Assembly (NCBI GenBank): GCA_958496175.1
Contig: OY292278.1
Coordinates: forward strand, 18,290,001-18,354,000
Length of the DNA: 64,000 nucleotides
Source of the DNA: Sisyra terminalis
Taxonomy: Eukaryota; Arthropoda; Insecta; Neuroptera; Sisyridae
Direction of reading: 5' to 3'
A program made the translations under genes and the position numbers. Positions 22,283-33,334 of this stretch are shown piece after piece. The notes under the pieces are model-generated. The model was given only the letters and a program-made list of their open reading frames with translations, was not told the DNA's origin and did no database searches. The number at the start of each line of letters is the position of its first letter. The stretch's first letter is position 1.

Positions 22283-22469
22283 CATAATTTTGAAGCAAGT
22301 TTTAATTTTAAATCAATTATATAATCGTCAATATCATCAACCTTATTTTATACAGAATACAAATTTTTAATGTTAAGTTAGTAAAAATCAGTTGGTTACT
22401 AAGCAAAATATTTAGAAAATGTACCGATTAAAAAAAATAAAAACTCGTTTAAACAATTTTGGTCAACTA

Positions 22470-22605
22470 TAGTGGATAAAGCATTAATAGCCACTCTTAA
22501 TTTATTAATTTTTCCAGGGTTTTTCTTGTATAAAGAGTCTTGCATTATCGCGATGCAGAATCAAGTTTCCTCTATCTATAATTCTTGGAAAGTTTTAGGT
22601 AGTTG
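22470..22605 (-). pseudogene. Mariner transposase fragment (HxDNAR block)
   Basis: The minus strand reads RGNLILHRDNARLF near 22541-22575, the HHDNARxH block that carries the second catalytic Asp of mariner transposases. After about 20 codons with stops it reads GY, then IHYS, at the spacing where mariner proteins have the PPYSPDL block with the third acidic residue; the final Asp itself is not preserved. This is a short, badly decayed relic, and a different lineage from the 14.3 kb fragment. Confidence 0.5.
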
Positions 22606-22609
22606 GTTG

Positions 22610-24480
22610 ATCGACAAAAAAATTATTTGGAATATTTGACAGCTCTTCAACTATCAGTCATAGATTTTGTAAAGCTTCCTCCCTTAAATTCTTATTGTGT
22701 TTAGTTTTACCATTCTAGGTTAATGCTAGTTGAAAAACTCAAATTTTTGAATTCAAACTAAAAGCACATTTGGCATAAATGAACATTTATCCCACTGCGA
22801 TAAATTAGGAAAATTTTTAGGGTAGTAACTTTGCGTTACTACCCAATGAAACTTGATTATACTATACCAAATTTGTATCCTTTTGGGCATTTGACTGACT
22901 ATTTAAATATAAATTTCTGAATAATTAATCTTTTGCGAGCTTACAAGTCTTTAGTATAACTTTTTTTTTGTAAATTGGCTGTTTTTCCCCAGATCAGCTA
23001 GTTATAGCTATACACAGGTGTGTTTTACTTTAAGCCTATCACATTAAATTGTCTGAATATTATCCCTTTCTACTATCCCACTTGTGAGCATTTTTCTATT
23101 TTATTTTCTTAAATAATTTTCTTTACTTCACTTGATCTTAGGGCAGTCTAGTTTTCGGTCTGTTTTTTATTTTATCAATTCCATAGTATAATTTTGAAAT
23201 TATTTAACTGTTGATAAATGACAATTGAATGTCTATAGATTTGAAAACGACATTACTTTCCGTAGCTCCTAATAGTTTTAGTACTTAATCAATTTTACAC
23301 GTTATTGCATTATATGTAAAACTACATTAAAAATTATAATACCGAGGAAATATTATTTATTTTTTTATTTTGAAGCTTTTACAATATTAATTCTGTTATA
23401 TTGTTCCCAATTAAATTTTAAAAAAAATAAGTAAAAAAAGCAATTTTCACTAAAACTAAATAGATTACCTGAATAGAAATGGTCGAATTCTATTATTGAA
23501 AGTAAATTCAATTAAATTCTATTACCATTAAAAAGCTTTTACCAAATGCAGACACAAAAATAATTTTCAAAAAATAATTTTAAAAACTAAATAAAATTGA
23601 AAATTGTTCGTATTTTAGTAGATTTGATTACAGAAAATTTCTATTGACTTATCAATTTCAAATGAAACTAGACAAAAAAAAATACATAGAAATGGAACGT
23701 AATAAGGTTAATCGTGTACAATATTTGGAAAATGTTTTCCCATCCCCTATTCGGTTTCATTATCCCTATTTATCCCATATTCCATTAATCTATAGCTTGT
23801 CTCTATACAGAAATAATATGACAATCCAGGTCTGTTTTTCAATTGCAATTTATTTATGTTGGCATATTTGAAATTATTATACAATAATAGACGTAAATTG
23901 GAATGCATTTAACTCTATTAATTATTCGGTGCAATGAGTTTTGTGTTTAAAACGATGAAATGCCGCGTCTAAATGGGAATGGGACGTAATACGAATGGCA
24001 AAGCCAAAATATTAACCGAATCCTTATCAGTTGCGAATAATTATTTGAATTATTTTCCGCGTGTGTAATTTGGTCGAATGACAGCTTTCAAACCCTTCAT
24101 TACGTTGTGAAAATATATAAAGTTTGAAATTTTGCAATTTATATGAGTGGCAATTACGTAAGTGCTATAAAAGTTTTGTTTCTTAAATTTTCATTTTGAA
24201 CGACCGACGACGACTTCCAGGAACGTGCGGTGGAGGGATGGAGGATAAGTGATTTTTATCTTCGAGACTCGTCTCGTCAATTTTAATTTATTAAAGCACA
24301 CGATAAGGTTGATTTGTTCTCTCGCTGAAAATTAAAAGATTTCGTCATCTAATTTGATTTAGAAGGAAACTTTTAATGAATATTAAACTTTTACTTGGTG
24401 TATAGAAAAATTAAGAGGTGGCGCCAAAAGCTTTTACTTCCCTGCTCTGTAATAAGGGAGCTTTACAATCATTCTCATTT
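22610..24480. other. No gene recognised
   Basis: AT-rich. An open frame at 23644-23871 lacks any recognisable domain. A GC-richer patch lies at about 23930-24270, without supportable exons. Confidence 0.4.
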
Positions 24481-24481
24481 T

Positions 24482-25234
24482 CAGTACGTCCATCAATTTA
24501 GCACTATACTTTTGGAATTTCGAAAAAAATAACTACGGAATATTTTGGTGTTTTTTTGTCGTTCAAGAGCTCTGGACAAAGAGTTCGTCACCCCATATTT
24601 TCCAGGAAAGCTCTATGGAGTGTTAAATTGACTTTTTTAGCTTTTCTATAAATATTAAAATATCGAAACGTTTTTTGTACCATTAATTAGCGTTTTCTTT
24701 GTCGTTCAAGACCTCTGAAAAAAAATCCTAACTTGCATATTTTCCCACGTATGGCCATTTGAAGAAAAAAGCTCGATTTTAGTAATTTTCCTAATATGGA
24801 AATTTTGAATTGTTTTAATCGCCATTAACTGGTGTGTTTTGGTCGTTCAAAATAATTAATACCTTGCATATTTTTCCGGGAGTCGCTATTTAAAGAAAAA
24901 GCTCTATTTATATACACATATATCTAATATAGAAGCTTTAATACTTATAAAAGCAAGCGACGAATGTTATATATGCGCGTTATGAAATTATTCCTTTCAG
25001 AAGTCTCGAGCAACAAAATAACACCAATTAATGGTGAGAAAACGTTATGGAAACTTCCATATTTAAAAAATTATCCAAAACTAGATATTTTCTTCAAATG
25101 GCTATATCCGGGAAAATATGCAAGCTATTAAAAAATTTTCTTTCAAAAGTCTCGAACGACAAAAAAACACCAAAATATTCCGTAGTTATTTTTTCGAAAT
25201 TTCAAAAGCGTAGTGCTAACTTGATGGACGTATT
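24482..25234. repeat. Foldback with internal repeat units, about 0.75 kb
   Basis: The outer arms (24482-24575 and 25143-25234) are near-perfect mirrors: tacgtccatcaa, tttagcac, aataactacggaatatttt and ggtgtttttttgtcgttc are all matched in reverse. Between them a shorter module (gtcgttcaa..cct, ttgcatattttyc, atttaaagaaaaagctc) is repeated about three times forward and then about twice reversed. A decayed relative lies near 54.6-55.0 kb. The open frame at 25047-25352 runs through an arm and is not a gene. Confidence 0.8.
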
Positions 25235-25239
25235 TTTGG

Positions 25240-26290
25240 TTATGCTATTTTGGTCGAAATATCGTTATAGATTATTTTCAGCATGGCGTTTCAATATAAA
25301 TATAAAAAAAATCAATAAATTCAATTTAAACAACCAAATAACCAAATTTTAAAATTTTAGGATTTTGTATCAACGATTGATTCTATTTGTCTCTGTTGTT
25401 CCACCTGCATTTTGGTTAAAGTCGACTAAGTCAAAACGAGAGTATAGAACAATAGAGGTTTTATTATAGGTTTTATTATTTTATTGAGACAATTGAGATA
25501 ATTTTTGGGTAAAGATTTGGTTTGAATTTCGTTAAAAATAAATAAATTTCTATGAAATTGTTTCAGTTATTCAGTTTCAATTGTATCGCCAGTTGGTGCA
25601 ATCAATTCACTAGCCCCTATCAATTGACATATGTTTACGCAACCCCAAAGAATTAATTAAGTCTCTTATAGTAACAATCACTGTTACAAATATTCTGATA
25701 ATTTTTAAAATATGTGTAAGCAAATTTTAGCATCTTTAGCCGTATTTCCCAAATTATGGGTCACGAACGAATATTGAGTGAGTTTTAATAAGCGATTCGC
25801 TACTGTATAAGACATGAATAAAAAAAAAAGAATTGAAAATTTTAATATTTCCAATACGATTATCAATATATATGCGTTCTTTTCTCTAAGATAGCTAATA
25901 GGTGAATCCCAAGAATGGAAATTTTTGTTAGAGATGGGTTGGAACCCAGTCAATTTGGAACCACTGATCTAGAGGATCACAACGATTCCAAACGGCTTTA
26001 CTGAAGAAAAGCCTACACCATTCCTTTTGTGAGTTTTAATCTATGCTTATTCCATTTTAATCATGCTTATATTAGATCAAATTATAGAATATTTATTTTT
26101 ACTCTAGATTTACACACAGCTAAATAATCCCTTCTTTGCCCAATCTGAATATTTAAAACTGGAGGAACGATTTAATAGTGTTGTATTTCGGAATTGAATA
26201 TTTTTCCATTGAAGAAAACTTATTAGAATCATAAAAAAATGCATTTTGTTAGTGCAAACTGATAGTGGAGGCTGAAGGTTTCTTGTGTTA
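25240..26290. other. No gene recognised; possible lone hAT-like end
   Basis: AT-rich. The segment ending ggaaccactg at 25966, with an internal gggtcacgaac-type block near 25750, resembles one end of a hAT element, but no matching left end or 8-bp duplication was found. Confidence 0.3.
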
Positions 26291-26291
26291 A

Positions 26292-26742
26292 AGTGCATTT
26301 TCATGTTGATGCTAGACGCTGGTTTTTAGCGTTACATGTGATTAAAATGTAATATGTGCTTCATCTGCAAAAAAGTAGCAAAAAGCTAAACTAGATTTAG
26401 CTTTTATGCCAGACAAAATTTTCTAACCTATTAATATATTCCCAAATCTAAATTCCAAAAAGAGTACAAACTCAGTAGATTTATTATTCAGTAATTCAAT
26501 GTTTACAAACAATTATTAGATAATACATTTAAATCGTAATTATATACAATACACATACCAATGCAATATAGTAGTAATATCGATACAGTCTCATATATTG
26601 CTCAAATTTTCAACGCTAAACTACGCAATTTATCGCTATTTTTCATCTCCGATGGTGTGCATTTTTAATTTTAATCACATGATCACATTTAACGCTAGAA
26701 ATAAGCGTATAGCGTTAGCATTAAAATGCATTTTTTGGCTTT
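26292..26742. mobile_element. MITE with about 50-bp terminal inverted repeats
   Basis: The left end gtgcattttcatgttgatgc..gacgctggtttttagcgtta..atgtgattaaaat is mirrored by the right end through ttttaatcacat, taacgctagaaa, gcgttagcattaaaatgcat. The gtgcattttcatg..cgctag..cgctg termini are shared with the MITEs at 53.0-54.1 kb, so this is one superfamily. The target duplication is not resolved. No transposase. Confidence 0.7.
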
Positions 26743-27040
26743 TTTCTTTTCTTCATTAATTTTTGTAGCACAAGAATCAACCATGGTTCTTCGAAGGCTA
26801 GATCCACACTTCTTTCTATAACTAAATCTTGTACAGGTCAATTATTTTTATCCTTTTTTGTTTATTGTAAAACTTTTTCAAAGGAAAAAACTTTAGTTTT
26901 GAAGGCGAAGTTTAATGAGCTTTAAAATATTTTTTTCATTTGATGTAAGGTTCAATTCCAGTGTAAATAACAACAATAATAATATCAGGTTCACGGGTAA
27001 TTGGAATATATTTAAATTAATTTAAACAATCATTGATTTT

Positions 27041-27078
27041 GCGACGTTTCGTCTTTATTATCAAGACTTTTTCAAGCT
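27041..27078 (-). ncRNA. Hammerhead-like motif, divergent core, 27.05 kb
   Basis: The stem II pairing GUCUU / AAGAC, GAA, ACGU and C as H17 are intact, but the core reads CUUGAAA instead of CUGANGA. The twin on the plus strand (27401-27443) has the same change, so it is family-wide. Catalysis is doubtful. Confidence 0.35.
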
Positions 27079-27400
27079 CTGAAAGTATTACAATATTAAA
27101 ATTATAACAATATTTTTATAAACAGACCTCAACTATGTTTAAACAATCGTTAGTTAAAAAATATAAAATTAAAATTAAAAAAACGATTTTTAGCTTTAAA
27201 GTATGTATTTTTTTAACAAGTCTAACATGTTTTCAGTTGGCTGTTAGACTTGTTAAAAAAATACATACTTTAAAGCTAAAAATCGGTTTTTACTGTTTTA
27301 ATTTTAATGTTACATTTTTCGTAAGTAACGATTGTTTAAACATAGTTGAGGTCTGTTTATAAAAGTATTGTTAAAATGTTGTTAATATTGTAATACTTTC

Positions 27401-27443
27401 AGAGCTTGAAAAAGTCTTGATAATAAAGACGAAACGTCGCAAA
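27401..27443 (+). ncRNA. Hammerhead-like motif, divergent core, 27.4 kb
   Basis: Mirror twin of 27041-27078, with identical stem II, GAA-ACGU-C, and the same divergent CUUGAAA core. Confidence 0.35.
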
Positions 27444-27889
27444 ATCAATGATTGTTTAAATTAATTTAAATATATTCCAATTACCCGTGAACATGATATT
27501 ATTATAATTTTTTCAGTTTAAACCAACCTCATTAAGGCAGGAATTAATAAATTACCTAGTAAATAATAGTTAATACCTTTATGCGTCTAGCGTTAGCATG
27601 GAAATGCAGCTAAAAGCTTTTCTTTTCTTCATTAATTGTTTGTAACACATGAGTTGTAACTCAATTATTGATATGCAATGGCTAGATTTACAACACATTT
27701 CTAAAACAAATCGATTATACTTACCCTTATATGTTTATTGTAAAACTTTTTCAAAGAAAAAATTGCCAGTTTTGAAGGGTCAGTTTGTTGAGCTTTATTA
27801 TAATTCTTTCAATTTAAATCAACCTCATTTATTAAGGCTGATAATAATATTAATAAGTTGCCAAGGAAATAGTAGTTAATATCTACACA

Positions 27890-29250
27890 AATGGACCTAA
27901 TTTATGTTGAAAGATCAAATTGAAATCTTAATTATCATACTGATGATTAAAAAATCCTGATTTAGCCAAGGAATGCTTAGGGAATTGTTAAAAAGATCAA
28001 CGAACAATATTTTCGTCTCACTTATTTTTTATGTTGGGAGTTTATTGGGAAAGTGTTTAGAAAAATCAATTCAATAATGTTAAAACTAATATATCTAAAT
28101 ATTATCGTGTTAGTGCAACAAAAATGTGTATTCTAGCACAAGGGATTCATAATGCGGCGATATCAGACTTTTTAATTATAAAATATCAATGGAAGCCATT
28201 AAGATAACGGTGATAAAGGGTGCGAGAGTTTGCCGCATTTTTGGCTTCCAGTGGGATTCAATGGGAAATCTGGCGTCAACGAAAATCATCCGTTTTGACG
28301 ATCTGTTCCACATTTATGCTTGCATTGGCTCCAACCCGTTGTCACACTGATAAGGAAGTGGGAAAAGCTGCTCGCTCTCCTGTTTCGTATGAAACAATGT
28401 CATCGTCACCTCATATCGTCCCATTTCATTTCCATCGTCATGTCTTGCACAACTATTCTGACAATTCTTCCTCATCCTTTTGTAGTTTCGCTTCCATCTT
28501 GTGAAACATCCCAAACTCGGTCCATTGTATATGCGATCCTCCCATATAAATCACTTCTCATTGAGAGAGCTTTTGTCTTCAGCCACCACCGTCTGCGGTT
28601 TTCGTGCTGCTTTTACTTCAGATGGATGCTACTGGCTTTATACGGTGCTTCCATATAAAGCTGCTAACGTAAACGTTTAACCTGATTTTTTTAAAACGAG
28701 CAAAATATAGCAATTTACATGGTAAAAAATGACAAACGTTACTCGCCATAAAAACAAAAAAGTCTACTTTTCAACCGTAATGGAATATAAATACTTTTCC
28801 ATGATAAATCTGCTACGGTAATAGACTGGGTCGACCGTATCGACTTCGTGGTGAGTTAACGGATAAAAATTCATCGCTCGAGTTTGGTAGAGATTTACAT
28901 TGATATCGTAGTATGTATTCGGGATATGTATCAGCTCATTCACCCTTGTAAATGTCGATGACGAAAGAGCTATGTTCGATACTGAAACCTATACTTCGTC
29001 ACATGCTTCTCTTGGCATTGGAAATTTGTGCTCATGTTGCATTTCATATGAGATTTAAGATTTAATCTAAATTGCCACGTTTAACCTATAAGAACAACTT
29101 CATAAATTGTTAGAAGAAGTAAATAAATGGTTGTAAAAATTTTGTGTTCTTTCTGAATAAATTTCAAATATGTCTCATTTTATGTCTCTAGAAATTGATA
29201 GGATGTCTATTAAGATTTTAAATAAAGGAAAATTAGAAGAGAGAAATAAT
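27890..29250. other. No gene assigned; GC-richer patch 28140-29040
   Basis: The patch is clearly less AT-rich than its surroundings. It holds overlapping open frames (28220-28504, 28320-28658 plus; 28314-28514 minus), none with a recognised domain. It could be a host regulatory region, an untranslated exon or an old repeat. Confidence 0.35.
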
Positions 29251-29254
29251 TATT

Positions 29255-30275
29255 TTACATCACTGTAAGGAACATTCAACTAGAAAACGTGATTGAAATC
29301 AAATATCTAGGAAGTAGCACCATCGAAGATTGAAAATCTACCAATCAAATTAAAAAGCGTTGTACTATGGCAAAAATCGTGTTCAACTGTCAAAAGAATC
29401 GTTTTTTTTCTTAATTCGCTTTATTACTACTAAAGTTTTTAGCGACTCTAGGGTTAGTAAAAATCCGTAATCGAGAAATATCGAGAATTTGCTCGATAAG
29501 AGGATCGAATCCTAAACCTACCAGTTTTGGAGCGGCCACCTAGGTCCTAAAACACTTTGTCACCTGTAGGCTTCCAAAAGAATCGGTAGAATAAAAAATT
29601 GGAACTTAAACATCGGTTACAATTGAAGGGTTTGCTGTAAAAAGGAGGTAGCTCCAAGGGGAAGAATATATAAGAGTAGCTTTTTGGGAAAGTAAAAAAA
29701 AAACGTTTAAAACTTTAAAAGAATTAATTACGAACATGTTTTTAACTTAAGGCCTTTTTACATTATGCGGATAATAGTTTATTTATATTATGGATTATTT
29801 AGGTTTATTTATTTAATTGTATTTTATATATTCCTCCTTTTCTTTTTTTTTTTTGAAAATTGGAGCTCCATTGCAGCAAACTCTTCAATTGCTAAAATTT
29901 TATACGAGAAGTGTTACATTAAATGGGTGGGAAACTTGAGCATTAGGAAGACAGAGAAGAAGCATTTAAAGTACTTTGTATTGTGGTGCTGGAAAAGTAT
30001 GGAGGAACCAAATGAACCAATTGAGCCACAAACGTGGAAGTATTGAGAATAGTCAATGAAAAAAGAACTATTATCGATATAATGAGAAAAAAAGCTAACC
30101 GAACGGGTCGAATTTTTAGATAAGAATTTATACTTGATAATTCAGAAGGTAAACTGGATGGTCCTAGACAAAAAAGAAGAAAACGGATTAAAATCCTGGA
30201 TTTATTACGAAGAGAAATAGATTACCCAGTTTTAAGAAGCTTGCCTGGAATAAATGATGCCGAAATGAAGAATTA
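29255..30275 (+). pseudogene. RTE-type LINE endonuclease/RT C-terminus, F1
   Basis: C-terminal region of an RTE-type LINE protein. Read in order: VIEIKYLGSSTIED and NQIKKRC.MAK (29290-29380), the KYLGS...EI..RI block after the RT palm. Then, after an inserted SINE and about 250 bp that I cannot assign, SIRKTEKKHLKYFVLWCWKSME (the TEKK.LEAFEMWCWRRM block). Then in another frame TNVEVLRIVNEKRTIID (the VTNEEVL...ER..L block), and EGKLDGPRQ followed by KILDLLRREIDYP to a stop near 30275. A frameshift near 30020 and a TAA near 30121 make it dead. Relatives occur at 31.5, 61.7 and 62.0-62.3 kb. Confidence 0.8.
29402..29574 (-). mobile_element. tRNA-derived SINE, copy 4, inside RTE F1
   Basis: Inserted into the RTE fragment. 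A perfect 11-bp duplication, caaaagaatcg, flanks it (29391-29401 and 29575-29585), and a run of eight T at 29402-29409 is its poly(A) tail on the minus strand. The B box reads GGATTCGATCC (29502-29512) on the minus strand; the A box region is damaged. This is the cleanest proof in the window that the family moves by retroposition. Confidence 0.92.
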
Positions 30276-31115
30276 AATTATGTGGTAAAAGAGGAAAACA
30301 AAAAAAAAGCTCTTTAAAATTTGACTACAATTTTCTTGTTTACTTAGAGTAAGCTAGAGCTTACTTTAAGCTATAGTAAGCTGGAGCTTACTTGGAGATA
30401 CTAATAAAATTGTGGTCATATTTTAAAGAGCATTTTTTTTGTTTTCATCTTTTACCACAGGTAATGCTGTACAAAGCAGTGCTCAAACCAACATGGGCAT
30501 ATGGGGTCCAACTCTGGAACGTGGCAAAGCCCAGCGACATTGAAATGATCAGAAGATGCCAAAGTAAAATCCTTCGGTCATTTCTTGGAGCTGGTCGATA
30601 TATCAGGAATGACATCATTCAGCGGGACCTAAACGTTGAGGATGTCATTCAATTCATTACGGAGCTCATAATTCCATACGTAAAAAGGGTGGAAGAACAC
30701 CCAAACAAGTTGGCCTTGGGAACAATAAATGAATCCCCCCCACAAGAGACTAAAAAGAGGGGACATTAATGTTTTCTTGTAATTTTAAGAAGGTTAAACA
30801 ATTTTTATCAAGCCGTTGTATGGTTTTAGATTTTATGTCTTGTTTATTTTTTTTTCTTGTACATAGTTGTTAAGATTTTTGCCACCATTGTTCCCTCATG
30901 ACGATGGTCAGAGGAATGTAAATATTTTATAACTTTGTAAAGTTGGACCGTTGTAAAGTTGGACGTAGGCTAGGGACCCTACGGGTTCAATTCCTACCAA
31001 ATAAATCAAAAAGTTAAAAAAAAAATCTTTTACCACATAATTTAATTCTTCATTTCGGCATTATTTATTCCAGGTAAGGCTCTTAAAATCGGGTAATCTA
31101 TTCCTCTTCTCTATA
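30180..31115. repeat. Foldback of the RTE 3' end, interrupted by Jockey E
   Basis: The left arm (30180 to about 30340) carries the RTE tail: gaatagattaccc, ttttaag, tgcctggaataaat, gccgaaatgaagaattaaat, atgtggtaaaag, gctctttaaaat. The right arm is the exact mirror, made of 30410-30459 plus 31038-31115, once the Jockey insertion is taken out. The loop (30341-30405) contains agtaagct / agcttact repeats in both orientations. So the 3' end of an RTE LINE has become an inverted duplicate. Confidence 0.8.
30460..31024 (+). mobile_element. Jockey-type LINE fragment E, 5'-truncated insertion
   Basis: Open RT C-terminus from about 30461 to 30769: LYKAVLKPTWAYGVQLW, RRCQSKILRSF, YIRNDIIQRDLNV and a final ETKKRGH. 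Then comes a 3' UTR of about 250 bp and an A run (31012-31025). It is bounded by a perfect 13-bp duplication, atcttttaccaca, at 30447-30459 and 31025-31037. Frame intact over the retained part, so fairly recent. The residues encoded upstream of 30460 belong to the target, not to the element. It is a different Jockey family from A, B and D. Confidence 0.92.
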
Positions 31116-31280
31116 AGTAGTACCGTTACTAGCAAATTAAAATATTTTTCTTACCTAGATCATAGCTAACATCATTTCTTTTTAATTTTTCGAATGTTGA
31201 AAACAAAAATTCAATACATTTTTTCAGCTTCATGATTCTTAAAGGAAATATAAATGATTATTCTCGAAAAAAAAATTCGT

Positions 31281-31370
31281 TGTTATTTACCGTCGCCTTA
31301 CAACTACTTAGTTCTTTAATGACTCTAGGGTTAATAAAATCCATATATCAAGAAATATCGAAACAATTTT
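31281..31370 (-). mobile_element. tRNA-derived SINE, copy 5, tail only
   Basis: Matches the 3' part of the SINE (ttatttaccgtcgcctta, actctagggttaataaa, caagaaatatcgaa on the plus strand). The tRNA-like head is missing, as in a 5'-truncated copy. Confidence 0.7.
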
Positions 31371-31524
31371 TAATGCTTCAAACTCAACCATTCTTAATAT
31401 TATGAAAAATAGTATGGCTTTAATGATATCATTGTAAGAACTTTATTGTTGGAAATTTGATTTAAAATTGCTGTTTTTTTCCAGCACCAATTTACTTGTT
31501 ACTTTATGTACACATTCTAATTCC

Positions 31525-31625
31525 ATGCACTAATTGGATGCTCCCAAGATTAAAGAAAAAAAACATATCGAAATCCTAGACTTAATAAAGAAAGGATTGA
31601 AGGGTTTGCTGCAACAAGGAGGTAG
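31525..31625 (+). pseudogene. RTE-type LINE tail fragment, F3
   Basis: Short stretch reading LDAPKIKEKKHIEILDLIKK, which aligns with EGKLDGPRQ...IKILDLLRRE of fragment F1. It is followed by gaagggtttgctgc-aaggaggtagttcc, which also occurs at about 29627-29665, showing shared flanking sequence. Confidence 0.55.
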
Positions 31626-31709
31626 TTCCAATTTGACATTTTTTTGAGAGAGCGAAAAAGACATTTAAAACATTGAAATTAAGAGTTAATTGCAAACCAG
31701 TCCTACGAA

Positions 31710-33320
31710 TCGGGTGGGTGACGACTTGTATAAACATAAATCTATAGGTAATCATTGCAACAATTATTATAAAATTTGATTAAATGTGTCCATTTAAATT
31801 GTGCAACTTTTGCAGTTGTTCGTAGTTCTTATAAACATATCCGCACTTTGGAGGTAAAGGATAAGTTCCATTTGTCTGTTTTTTTTTTTAATTCAAATAT
31901 TTTTCTCGATAAATCTAAAGGTCGTAACCCTTTCTTTGAGAATTACTACCTTAATTGATGATGTAGTAGCTTCTGCAATTTGTTATGCTTTGAAAATATA
32001 GGTAATTTGGTGAAGCGAGAAAAAGGGTTGACAACTTTGAAATTTACCTATAAAGTATGAATGAGCGAATATAGTTAAGTTTCTCTGAACAATAAGGAAA
32101 ACTAATTTCTTGATGAACTTTCAAGAAACTTTTAAATGTCTTGAAAATATTTTCATCCTTTACTACATTATGACGTAAATAGTTCAAGAAAAATCAGAAG
32201 AATTTAAAAAGCAATTTGTCAAATCGATTTCCTTAATAACAACTTTCTGCTAAAGAAAAAATCAAGAAAGTTGGTTTGATTCATTATTTCCATTAATTAA
32301 ACTTTTAAAAAGTCTTCAGTTATTTCAAACTTTGATAGTATAAACTATAGAATGAAAGGTCAGAAAATAAAAATTATTGTAATTGCATCTTTTATCTACT
32401 GAAACATTGGAAAAACTGTGCAATTAATTAATTAATAATTAAATATAAATATAAATTAATAAATTATTTATTTATAAATTAATAAAGAAATTGATTCAAA
32501 AGACATACATAATTATTCATTAATTTATTAGATGTGACTCGGAAATAATAATTAAAATATTCATCAATGTGCAATTAAGGTAATCAGTTAAAGGCGGTTT
32601 TGATAAAAGAAGTTTCGAAAAAAAATTAAACTTAGGTAAATATAAAATACAAAAAACGTTTGTTCAACAATCACTAATTAAGAATATAATTGTTGAGTCT
32701 AGACATTGATATTCGTTAATCAATTGCTTCTGAAATACAATAGTTAAATGCCCGCTATATTTAACTGAATATTAAACTAGTTATTAGGAATTTGAAATTT
32801 TGTTGTAATCCAGCAAATTATTGCTTTTGTAAGTCGATTACATTGTTCATAAATATCTTCAAATGTACTGCAAATTGCACGAATTACGGAAAGTGATTTG
32901 GGTTATAAATTTGAATGGTTCCATAATATTGCGTTATTGCTTATTGACTAACGTTTTATGAACAATTGGTTGCCATTAATAATTTTGTCGGTAAGATGAA
33001 AATTGTCAACCCATGAAAATTTTTATACTGAAAACTTCATTAAATTCTCATTTGAATCGATTCAATTCAATTTCTGAATACAAAAAATCATAAATTTATC
33101 ATTTATGTTTATTCTATGTTTTCAATGTTAATTTAGTGTCTTTTTATTGTCATAAATAGAAACATACTAAAATCAATGATGTTAATTGAAATATATATCA
33201 GAAATTAACTTAAACAATTATATTTTTTTAACATTTTAATTTTCGTCCTGTTCCTGGACAAAAAGCGAATTTGATGAACAATATGCGTTGGGAAGGCATC
33301 ACTTATCAACGTTTATAAAT
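31710..33320. other. No gene recognised
   Basis: AT-rich. A short open frame at 31776-31958 has no recognisable domain. Confidence 0.4.
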
Positions 33321-33334
33321 TACACAGGTGGCCC

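Larger units (their letters stand above)
26975..27515. mobile_element. Palindromic hammerhead-type element, 27 kb
   Basis: Inverted dimer with arms of about 260 bp around a centre near 27237. The outer ends read atatca.gttcacgggtaatt and its mirror; further in are the twin hammerhead-like cores, cagacctcaactatg, then cttgttaaaaaaatacatac around the centre. It sits inside a tandem repeat unit. The arms are well matched, which suggests a recent origin. The open frame at 27135-27362 lies across the palindrome centre and is not a gene. Confidence 0.75.
26715..27885. repeat. Two tandem repeat units of about 310 bp, first one interrupted
   Basis: Unit 2 (27573-27885) matches unit 1 (26715-about 26925, then about 27505-27572) through gcgt.tagcgttagcat, cttttcttcattaat, gtttattgtaaaactttttcaaag, gttttgaagg, gagcttta, aaccaacctcatt and agtagttaat. 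Unit 1 is split by the palindromic element at 26975-27515. Confidence 0.75.

Noticed and set aside
25600..25966. Complete hAT-like MITE ending at 25966.
   Set aside because: The proposed left end near 25590 pairs poorly and the 8-bp flanks do not match.
28220..28504. Open frame containing EFAAFLASSGIQWE, loosely like a retroviral-type integrase block.
   Set aside because: No second catalytic residue, zinc-binding site or LTRs; overlapping frames on both strands are equally open.
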